From Enterovibrio nigricans DSM 22720 (GTDB taxonomy: Bacteria > Pseudomonadota > Gammaproteobacteria > Enterobacterales > Vibrionaceae): DNA of 64,000 nt. The position numbers and the translations under genes are program-made. The notes below the pieces were generated by a model. The model was not told the DNA's origin. It made no database searches and saw only the letters and a program-made list of their open reading frames with translations. Where the stretch lies: NCBI RefSeq assembly GCF_900167155.1, contig NZ_FUXU01000005.1, positions 62,001 through 126,000 of the forward strand, given 5' to 3'. Shown piece after piece: positions 57,556 to 64,000 of this stretch (position 1 is the first letter of the stretch; every line of letters begins with the position of its first letter).

Positions 57556-58754
57556 ATGAAAGTGATAAAAATTATTGGTGGTGTCTTTGTTAGCTTGCTA
57601 CTTGTATTGGGTGCTTTGATTTTTCTGATGCCAGCCCCCGAAAAGCCAGTTCCCACTGGTGAGCATTCAATCGGTATTAGCGAATTTGATGTAAGAAATG
57701 GAAAAGTATGGGTATCAGTAACCGCATGGTATCCAGCGAAAGCCAGCGAGGGCGAATCATTCCCCTATATGGCAACCTACTTAGCCGAAGCCTTGAGTCA
57801 GCAACAGGGACTACCTGCCGCCCTGCTGGAAGACAATCGGCCCTCCCATGCGATCATGGATGCTGACGCCATGGAAGGTAAATACCCCGTTCTTTTGTTT
57901 AACCACGGTTTTGGTTCATTCGCTACGCAGAACCTGACACAAATGGAAGAGTTAGCCAGTCAGGGATACATCGTTCTTTCACTCAGCCACCCGACGCATA
58001 GTTTAGTGACCAAAAGCCAAGACGATGATTTGGTATACCAAAGCAACCCTTTGAATCAAGAAGATATTGCTCAGTCCATCGAGATTGGGGATCGCACCTC
58101 TGAAGCTATGCGTGCAAGCCAGTCAGTTGAACAATGGATCGCAGCCGCCGCGTCGTTGGAGACTGGTCTCTTTAAATCAATGCCTGCAATTATCCAGCAA
58201 TGGGTGAGCAATAACGAGTTGGTTCTCAATGCGCTTTCTTCTTTGGCAGTGACTCACCCAGATTTACCGTTTTCTGCACAATTGGATTTAGCACGTATTG
58301 GCGTTTTCGGACACTCGTTTGGGGGCAGTGTCGCTGCGCACTTGGCGTTTAATAATCCGCAAATCAAAGCGGCGCTGTCGATGGATAGCTATATCTACCC
58401 AAGTTCAGTACAAGCAGCGGGAACGGACATAAAAAGTCGCGCACCTATCTGTGTGTTTACGGCGATACCAGCACTGCGCCAGCGAAAGAGAGCATGGCCT
58501 GGGTAAACAAGGCACTGCTTGCTTCCCTTGAATCGACAGGCAGTTGTGAAGTCTTGTTTGAGGGTGCGGCTCACATGAACTTCTCGGATATAAACCACTT
58601 ACCGGGTGTTTCTTTCATGGGGATAACGGGTCAAATTGATCCTCAATTCATGCATCAGTCATCCAACCAACAAATTCTGGGATTCTTCGATCACCACTTC
58701 AATGGAGCCGCTTTGCCCGCTCAGGTGGATGGCTTGGAAATCATACGCTATTGA
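57556..58754 (+). pseudogene. Alpha/beta hydrolase (PAF-acetylhydrolase-like), frameshifted
   Basis: Two frames together encode one hydrolase. The first (57556-58506) has an N-terminal membrane anchor (about 5-27), VLLFNHGFGSF for the oxyanion region and the nucleophile motif GHSFGG. The second (to 58754) holds EGAAHMNFSDINH with the probable catalytic histidine. The join is at TTT 58456-58458: one more T would give ICVF-YGDTS and restore the frame. Thus a one-base loss, a sequencing error or, less likely, a programmed shift. A terminator follows. As written the product lacks its histidine. Confidence 0.8.
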
Positions 58755-58755
58755 T

Positions 58756-58789
58756 AAAAAACGCCGCTCTAAACAGAGCGGCGTTTTTT
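58756..58789. terminator. Bidirectional terminator hydrolase / chemoreceptor
   Basis: AAAAACGCCGCTCT-AAAC-AGAGCGGCGTTTTT is a perfect 14-pair hairpin between convergent genes. Confidence 0.93.
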
Positions 58790-58813
58790 ACATAGGAGCG
58801 TTTGAGGTGTGTA

Positions 58814-60775
58814 TCAGGACGCCGCTCTCAGTTTGAACTGCCCAACGATACCTTGAAGAGTGCCTGCAAGCTGGGAAAGCTCTCGGCTTGCTTGTACCGT
58901 TGTTTCAGCACTGTTTGCACTTTCTTTAGAAATGCTGCTGACCTCTTGCACATTTTTATTGATTTCGTTCGTCGTCGCACTCTGCTCTTCACATGCTGTC
59001 GCATTCAATGTACTGAATTGCTGAATTTCTCCGATGGCCTTTGTGATAGTGTTAAATGCGCCGCCTGATTTACTCGCATCTTCGACGCTGGATTGCACGA
59101 TAGCACTACTTTTTTCCATGCTAGTCACCACTTCACGCGTACCTTGTTGCAGTCTTTCTATCAGGCTTTGGATTTCAGAAGTGGAGTTTTGGGTCCGTTG
59201 GGCCAAGCCTCGCACCTCATCGGCAACGACCGCAAACCCTCGTCCTTGTTCACCGGCCCTCGCCGCTTCAATCGCCGCATTCAGTGCAAGTAGGTTGGTT
59301 TGGTCAGCAATGCCAAGAATAACATCGAGTATCCCGCCGATATTATCAGTTTCCTGCGCTAGCTCATTCAGGCGGTTGGCTGTGGTTTTTACTTCGTTTT
59401 CAAGCGTCTGAATGCTGCTTATGGTTTCTTGAACCACTTTCAAACCAGACTGTGCTTCGCCATTGGCTTCATCTGCAAGTCGTGCTACCGCTTCAGCATT
59501 ACTTGATACATCGTTAACAACGCTGGCCATTTCCGACATGCCATTGGCAACCTGATCAGCCATTTTTAACTGGTTTTGTGCGCCGACACTGGTGACATTG
59601 GTGGTTTCACCCAGATCCGTCGATGCACGGCTTAGTTTGTCACTGGCTGTGGCCATCTTGCTGATGATATCACTAAGATTTTCGGCCGTTTCTCGTAACG
59701 CGTTTTGCAGTTGCCCAACTTTCGTGTTCCCACCTTTCTCCAGCCTAAATGTCAAATCACCTTTTGAAAGTTGACCTGCAGCTGCAACGACTTTGCTGAT
59801 GGGTTTGGTAATCGAGTTTGATACAAACATACCGAAGAGAACAGCGATAACAAGTGTTGCCATGCCTCCGTAGATAATAACATTGGAGGCCAATGAGGAT
59901 GCGTTGTTTGCGGCGTCCGTGCGCTGCGTCATGAGATCTTGTTCAATCGACACAATCGTCGCGACTTTTTGCCTCAAGCCGTCCATGTAAGCTTTGCCTT
60001 CTTTCTTAGAAAGCTTGGCATACAAGTCAGCAGATGTAGCGAAATTATTGGCTTCCCTTACGGTGGCAATCGCTTTTTCTGCATACCCGTCAATCCAACC
60101 TTGAGCATCTTTGGCAAGCTGGGTGCCTTGAATTGTCCTGAGGATTCTCTCTGCGGTTTGCTTCCCAGAATTATACGGTTCTAAATAGGCTTCTTGACGG
60201 TTGAGCATAAAGCCACGAAGGCCAGTTTCCATATTTACCATTGCCCCGAGTAAGCGATCGCCCCCCAACCCAAATTGGCCGTTGTCAATTTCAGCCCTTA
60301 ACCCGTCCATCTTTTGTTTACCAACGCCTGATTCAATCAATGCTTTCAGTTTAGAATTGGCAGTATCACCTTCTCGAATGTCTCTGCGAAGGGCGATGAC
60401 ACTTTCCGCATAGGCATCCCATTCCGCAGCATCTTTTGCCACGTCGTCAAAGCGTACTTGCTGAGCAGGGTTGTCACTGGTGAGGTTTTTTACGGTATCT
60501 AGCTTTTCTTGGAACTGTTTTAAGCCGCCGTGATAGGGTTCTAAGTACTCTTCTTCACCGCCTATGGCAAAACCTCTCAGGCCAGTCTCTTTATCCACCA
60601 TGGCATTGACGAGGCCATTAGAGTTATTAATGACTTTGTGGGTATGCGATACCATGTCTGCGGTTTGGTCCATTGTGTTAATGCCATTCCAAGCAATACC
60701 ACAAAGAACAACAAGTAACAGACCTGTAATTAAGTTACCTACTAGGAGCTTTGTTTTGATGGTTAAATTGTTCAT
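58814..60775 (-). CDS. Methyl-accepting chemotaxis protein with two CHASE3-like sensor units
   Basis: A receptor of about 653 residues. Membrane helices lie near 10-30 and 300-322. The periplasmic part repeats the CHASE3 signature: [23 protein letters not shown] and, about 125 residues later, [27 protein letters not shown] and the signalling tip [24 protein letters not shown] follow. The ligand is unknown. The start is the ATG at 60775 or the GTG two codons upstream, which has AGGGGG at better spacing. No sigma-28 promoter was found upstream. Confidence 0.9.
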   Translation of the reverse strand: MNNLTIKTKLLVGNLITGLLLVVLCGIAWNGINTMDQTADMVSHTHKVINNSNGLVNAMVDKETGLRGFAIGGEEEYLEPYHGGLKQFQEKLDTVKNLTSDNPAQQVRFDDVAKDAAEWDAYAESVIALRRDIREGDTANSKLKALIESGVGKQKMDGLRAEIDNGQFGLGGDRLLGAMVNMETGLRGFMLNRQEAYLEPYNSGKQTAERILRTIQGTQLAKDAQGWIDGYAEKAIATVREANNFATSADLYAKLSKKEGKAYMDGLRQKVATIVSIEQDLMTQRTDAANNASSLASNVIIYGGMATLVIAVLFGMFVSNSITKPISKVVAAAGQLSKGDLTFRLEKGGNTKVGQLQNALRETAENLSDIISKMATASDKLSRASTDLGETTNVTSVGAQNQLKMADQVANGMSEMASVVNDVSSNAEAVARLADEANGEAQSGLKVVQETISSIQTLENEVKTTANRLNELAQETDNIGGILDVILGIADQTNLLALNAAIEAARAGEQGRGFAVVADEVRGLAQRTQNSTSEIQSLIERLQQGTREVVTSMEKSSAIVQSSVEDASKSGGAFNTITKAIGEIQQFSTLNATACEEQSATTNEINKNVQEVSSISKESANSAETTVQASRELSQLAGTLQGIVGQFKLRAAS

Positions 60776-60781
60776 TAACAC

Positions 60782-61070
60782 GGTGTCCCCCTGACCAGAA
60801 CGTCTAATCAAGCTGCTTTAAATGGAAGTAATCATTTAGGTTCAAAAAAAGTGTAGACCAATTTTGCGAATCATATCTCGAAACTGAGAATGCAAAATGC
60901 AATGGTGTTGTGATATCGAAAACGGGGGTAGTTATCTATTGCGATAGACGTAGAAAGGAAAGGGAAAGGGGGGAGGTTTAGAAAAGAGAAGAGGTGCCCC
61001 GTTAATGGACCGGAGCAACCTAGGAGGAAGTTTTTCGCGTCGTGTTTAGCTCCGCAAAAGTCTCTGAGCT
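60782..61070. other. Gap between cnoX and the chemoreceptor
   Basis: About 290 bases, AT-rich near the chemoreceptor and purine-rich (runs of A and G) near cnoX. It must hold the chemoreceptor promoter; I can point to no clear boxes or hairpins. Confidence 0.3.
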
Positions 61071-61925
61071 TTAATAGAGCAATGCATATAGTTGACGGCG
61101 GTAACGACTCGCCAGCTCATTGCCTTGGCCAAGTGCAGCCAGAATATCCATCATGGTTTTCTTTGCATCGCCGTCGGCAAAGTTGAGGTTATTGCGCAGC
61201 AGGCCAATCAAAAGTTCTAACGCTTCTTCTTGGCGGTTGACCTGGCTGTATTGAATGGCCAGTTCGTACGCCAGCTCTGCGTTCTCAGGGTCCGCTTCGT
61301 AGGCGTGTTGAAGCTCGCGAATTTCTGGGGTATCCGCGGCCTGCTTGTGAAGCTCAACTTTTGCAACGAGCGCTTTGTATTGCGCATCTTGGTCTTGCAT
61401 CAATACGGTATTAAGCATTGCTTCTGCCGCATCATATTGTTGGGTTTCGACATAGCACTCGGCGAGTGCAAGCTTGAATGCACCTTGCTCTCCCAGCGTT
61501 CCTTCAAGTAACTTCAGTTGTGCAAGTGCGTCCGTATAGTTTTCTTCACTGATCAACGATAGAGCATGTTTAAAAGCCATTTCGTCTTGGCTTGGTAAGT
61601 GGCGGGTCAATAACTCACGCACAGATTCCTCAGTTTGAGGCCCTGCAATGCCATCAACGGGCTGGCCTTTGCTAAACAACGCGAGAGTAGGGAGTGAGCG
61701 CACGCCAAACTGCGCTGCCAGCATTTGCTGTTGTTCGCAGTTTAGTAATGCGAGCGTGAACGCGCCGTTGTACTCATGGGCGAGTTTTTCCAATGCGGGA
61801 ATGATTTCTGTGCTTTCAGGGCTCATTTGTGCCCAAAAGTGGATCAGTACCGGCGTCTCGACGGAGCCTTCCAGAACCTGCTGAAAGTTCTGTTCGGTAA
61901 GTTCAACAATGTAATTCGGTTGCAT
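61071..61925 (-). CDS. cnoX: Chaperedoxin CnoX (YbbN), thioredoxin-TPR protein
   Basis: A 284-residue protein, exactly the E. coli YbbN length: thioredoxin domain (about 1-110) and a C-terminal TPR part ([53 protein letters not shown]). The active-site position reads SPES (35-38) in WAQMSPES, so no redox cysteine remains there; E. coli has SQHC. CnoX holds clients for GroEL and DnaK under bleach stress. AGG stands seven bases before the ATG at 61925; the frame extends to 61985 without support. Confidence 0.93.
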   Translation of the reverse strand: MQPNYIVELTEQNFQQVLEGSVETPVLIHFWAQMSPESTEIIPALEKLAHEYNGAFTLALLNCEQQQMLAAQFGVRSLPTLALFSKGQPVDGIAGPQTEESVRELLTRHLPSQDEMAFKHALSLISEENYTDALAQLKLLEGTLGEQGAFKLALAECYVETQQYDAAEAMLNTVLMQDQDAQYKALVAKVELHKQAADTPEIRELQHAYEADPENAELAYELAIQYSQVNRQEEALELLIGLLRNNLNFADGDAKKTMMDILAALGQGNELASRYRRQLYALLY

Positions 61926-62052
61926 GGTGTTGCCTGATCTATGGAGTAATGCTCTAAAGGTGGGGGGAGCTGGCGGAAAATTCAAGGCATTAAGTTGTGA
62001 ACTTGTGTCTGTATCACTTTGAAAATGGGCGCAAAGGCAATTTGAAGATATA

Positions 62053-62086
62053 AAAATGCCGCTGTCTTCACAGCGGCATTCTTTTT
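62053..62086 (-). terminator. Terminator hairpin downstream of the 21-residue ORF
   Basis: AATGCCGCTGT-CTTC-ACAGCGGCATT is a perfect 11-pair stem. T-rich sequence follows on both strands (TTTTA on minus, CTTTTT on plus). Only the tiny leftward ORF lies within reach upstream. Confidence 0.8.
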
Positions 62087-62111
62087 GTGCTCGTCGATAT
62101 GAAACGCTGAC

Positions 62112-62177
62112 TTAGAACACAAGCAAAACTGCCAGCGTAACACTCAAACAGAGCCAGTTCAGTTGACTTAGGGACAT
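62112..62177 (-). CDS. Possible 21-residue membrane peptide
   Basis: A tiny frame starting MSLSQLNWLCLSVT and ending LLVF, hydrophobic and rich in leucine (seven of 21). AAAGGAG stands seven bases before the ATG, one of the best ribosome sites in the window, and a strong terminator follows 26 bases after the stop. So the transcript could be a self-contained small-protein mRNA; a leader peptide for attenuation ahead of cnoX is an alternative. I do not recognise a family. Confidence 0.55.
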   Translation of the reverse strand: MSLSQLNWLCLSVTLAVLLVF

Positions 62178-62343
62178 AGTCCGGCTCCTTTGGGGGAAAT
62201 TCGTTCTTTTTGTAATCCCCGCTTACGGCCTGATCCGACTTGCTTCATATCGAAGATGAAGAGGGTGACAGGTGTTTCACGGTATGGTAGGAAGAATACC
62301 CACTCTTTATGACAGTACTGTGAATCTGACAGAATTGTTTTTA

Positions 62344-62364
62344 AGAGGATCTTTGGGATCCTCT
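62344..62364. terminator. Hairpin after the dehydrogenase gene
   Basis: AGAGGATC-TTTGG-GATCCTCT pairs eight bases just after the stop at 62371, but the minus strand continues TAAAAA rather than T, so intrinsic termination is doubtful. Confidence 0.4.
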
Positions 62365-62370
62365 ATACCA

Positions 62371-63198
62371 TTAACTACCTTCCGAAAGCATTTTGTCCAA
62401 CATGCGTGAAGATAAAACGCGTTTACATATCGCCATGTACTGCGTGGGTTTAGTCACTCGGTAGCGGATTTTTGCTTTTGGTGCCGTGAGTGCATGCAAA
62501 AGAGGTTCGACAATCGCTTCCGAAGGTAAGGTGTATTTACTGCCTGACGTTTCACTCTCCAGACGTTGCTTCTGTTTTAAATAGCTGGCTTCGTGTCTGC
62601 TGTCATGGAGGTTGATGGCTTTGAAAAAGGCAGTCAGTGCGTTAGCACGAAAACGGCTTTCAATTGGACCCGGTTCAATCAAGCTCACCTGAATCGGGGT
62701 GTCTTCAAGTTCCAACCTCAGCGTATCTGTGTATCCTTCGATGGCAAACTTACTCGCGTTGTAAGCCCCCCGGTATTTCAGCGCGACAAACCCCAAAACA
62801 GAACTATTTTGCACAATACGGCCTGAACCATTTTGCATCATCATGGGGATCACGGCTTGTGTCAGTGTATGCCAACCGAAAACGTTGGTTTCGAACTGAG
62901 TTCTTAGCGCTTGAGTGGGGAGATCTTCGAGCGCACCAGGTTGCCCATAAGCACCGTTGTTAAACAGCGCGAAGAGTTTCCCGTCGGTTTGCTTTGCCAC
63001 TTTCTTCACTGCAGAAAGGATACTGTCTGTATCGGCCAAATCTAACTGAATACAGTTGAGGCCCTCTTCCTTTAGTCTTTTAACGTCTTCTTGCTTTCGG
63101 CAAGATGCGATCACGTTAAAGCCATTTTTCACTAACGCATGGGCGCAGGCATAGCCTATTCCTGTTGAGCATCCGGTGATTAAGACCGATTTCGTCAT
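62371..63198 (-). CDS. ybbO: Short-chain dehydrogenase/reductase (YbbO type)
   Basis: A 275-residue SDR: the cofactor motif is VLITGCSTGIGYACAH at the N terminus, NNGAYGQPG follows near residue 82, and the catalytic Ser and Y-x3-K are in NSSVLGFVALKYRGAYNASKFA. Relatives reduce aldehydes with NADP. The ATG at 63198 lies eight bases after the tesA stop, with GAG seven bases upstream; an open frame extends into tesA without support. The tesA-ybbO-cnoX order is that of E. coli. Confidence 0.9.
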   Translation of the reverse strand: MTKSVLITGCSTGIGYACAHALVKNGFNVIASCRKQEDVKRLKEEGLNCIQLDLADTDSILSAVKKVAKQTDGKLFALFNNGAYGQPGALEDLPTQALRTQFETNVFGWHTLTQAVIPMMMQNGSGRIVQNSSVLGFVALKYRGAYNASKFAIEGYTDTLRLELEDTPIQVSLIEPGPIESRFRANALTAFFKAINLHDSRHEASYLKQKQRLESETSGSKYTLPSEAIVEPLLHALTAPKAKIRYRVTKPTQYMAICKRVLSSRMLDKMLSEGS

Positions 63199-63206
63199 GA
63201 AAATAC

Positions 63207-63815
63207 TCATCCTTGTTGGTTTAAATAGGGCGACATTGTGTTTGTCATAAATTCTGCAATCCAAGGCTGTGCCTTTGCTTTTGGATGTAGTCCATCGGGC
63301 ATTATCCACCCGTCGGTCATCACGACCTTTTCCATAAAGAAGGGTAAAAGTGGGATTTGCATTTCCTTACTTAACTCTGGATAGATATTGGCGAAAGCAT
63401 TGCTGTATCGTTGACCATAATTAGGTGGAATATGGATTTGCATCAGCATCACATTTGCGCCGCTTTCCGCACTGATAGTGATCAGTTCTTGCAGATTTGA
63501 CCGTATTTTCTTAGGTGGAAAGCCTCGCAATCCGTCGTTTGCACCTAATTCGATCATCACCCAGTCAGGTTTATGTTGTGCGAGTAATTGCGGCAGCCTA
63601 TCAAGACTGTTGCCCGTTGTATCGCCGGAAATACTGGCATTGATCACTTTCGTGATGGGCGTATTGGCGGTGAGTTTCGGCTCCATCAAGGACGGCCAGC
63701 TTTTCTCGATCGCCATTTGGTAGCCAGCACTTAGGCTGTCACCTAGCACCATCAGCGTTTGAGCAGCACTGCTGTGACTAACAATCAGAAGACAAAATGT
63801 AAGGATACGAAACAT
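63207..63815 (-). CDS. tesA: Acyl-CoA thioesterase I / lysophospholipase L1
   Basis: A 202-residue periplasmic SGNH hydrolase. The signal peptide ends near SSAAQT (about residue 18). Catalytic Ser27 is in GDSLSAGY (block I), GAND is block III and DGLHP is block V with Asp and His. It cleaves thioesters and lysophospholipids. GGAG stands five bases before the ATG at 63815; that ATG shares the tetranucleotide CATG with the divergent ybbA start. Confidence 0.95.
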   Translation of the reverse strand: MFRILTFCLLIVSHSSAAQTLMVLGDSLSAGYQMAIEKSWPSLMEPKLTANTPITKVINASISGDTTGNSLDRLPQLLAQHKPDWVMIELGANDGLRGFPPKKIRSNLQELITISAESGANVMLMQIHIPPNYGQRYSNAFANIYPELSKEMQIPLLPFFMEKVVMTDGWIMPDGLHPKAKAQPWIAEFMTNTMSPYLNQQG

Positions 63816-64000
63816 GACAACTCCAGTGATTAGGGCTAACAACGTCTCAAAAATTGTGACGACCAATGCGCAGACTCTAACCATTTTGCAGGATGTTTCG
63901 CTTCAGGTCGAGCAGGGGGAAAGCATTGCTTTAGTTGGGGTTTCAGGGGCAGGTAAATCGACACTGATGACGTTGTTAGCAGGACTAGATACGCCAAGTC
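63814..64000 (+). CDS. ybbA: ABC transporter ATP-binding protein YbbA (partial)
   Basis: The first 62 codons of an ABC ATPase, cut by the window end. The Walker [19 protein letters not shown] is complete. AAGGA stands nine bases before the ATG at 63814. Divergence from tesA and sequence identify it as YbbA, partner of the large permease YbbP, related to the MacB/LolD group. The start codon overlaps that of tesA on the other strand. Confidence 0.9.
   Translation, partial: MTTPVIRANNVSKIVTTNAQTLTILQDVSLQVEQGESIALVGVSGAGKSTLMTLLAGLDTPS

Noticed and set aside
60776-61000. Sigma-28 promoter for the second chemoreceptor
   Set aside because: TAAAGCAG occurs, but no GCCGATAA-like box follows at 11 bases.

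Overview
The window looks like chromosomal DNA of a gammaproteobacterium, most probably of the family Vibrionaceae. Evidence: long blocks with the gene order of enteric and Vibrio chromosomes (crl-proB-proA; lipA-lipB-ybeD-dacA-rlpA-rodA-mrdA-rlmH-rsfS; holA-lptE-leuS; miaB-ybeZ-ybeY-corC-lnt; lolB-ispE-prs; hemA-prfA-prmC-sirB2-sirB1-kdsA; ybbA/tesA-ybbO-cnoX), encoded CCA ends on tRNAs, a NutA-type lipoprotein 5'-nucleotidase, two chemoreceptors and a CueR/CopA copper locus. The genus cannot be fixed by reading alone. Start codons were moved inward wherever a Shine-Dalgarno sequence and family length agreed.

Layout. 1-3136: crl and proline synthesis. 3164-6603: a LysR regulator and an anaerobic glycyl-radical enzyme with its activase (YjjI/YjjW). 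6983-9559: a lone large SMC/RloC-like ATPase with a zinc-hook motif, the clearest accessory gene and a candidate defence gene. 9748-23561: lipoate synthesis, cell elongation and wall enzymes, ribosome factors, LptE and LeuS. 23675-29360: Lnt, CorC, YbeY, YbeZ, MiaB. 29473-32197: UbiF and SelO. 32281-33254: a tRNA array (Met, Leu, Gln, Met, Leu, Leu and a deleted Gln copy) with a stringent-type promoter and a terminator. 33420-43413: YchF, Pth, Prs, IspE, LolB, HemA, PrfA, PrmC, SirB2, SirB1, KdsA. 43418-51550: chemoreceptor with a sigma-28-like promoter, NhaC-type antiporter, NutA, YbaK, LprI-like protein, LysE exporter, SmrA, DUF3149 protein. 51743-52183: tRNA-Pro followed by tandem copies of its own 3' end plus terminator. 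52290-57418: a tiny membrane ORF, a TraB/GumN protein with its ribosome site buried in a hairpin, and a copper operon (copA, two small genes, DUF411) under a textbook CueR promoter. 57556-64000: a frameshifted alpha/beta hydrolase, a second chemoreceptor, CnoX, a 21-residue membrane ORF, a short-chain dehydrogenase, TesA and the start of YbbA.

Most of the window is housekeeping. The parts that most deserve a second look are the ATPase at 6983, the tRNA-Pro 3'-end repeats, the deleted tRNA-Gln, the ribosome-site hairpin of the TraB gene, three very small membrane ORFs that ordinary gene callers would miss (52290, 54070, 62112), and the YjjI/YjjW radical enzyme pair whose substrate is, to my knowledge, not established. 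No insertion sequence, prophage or CRISPR array was seen.
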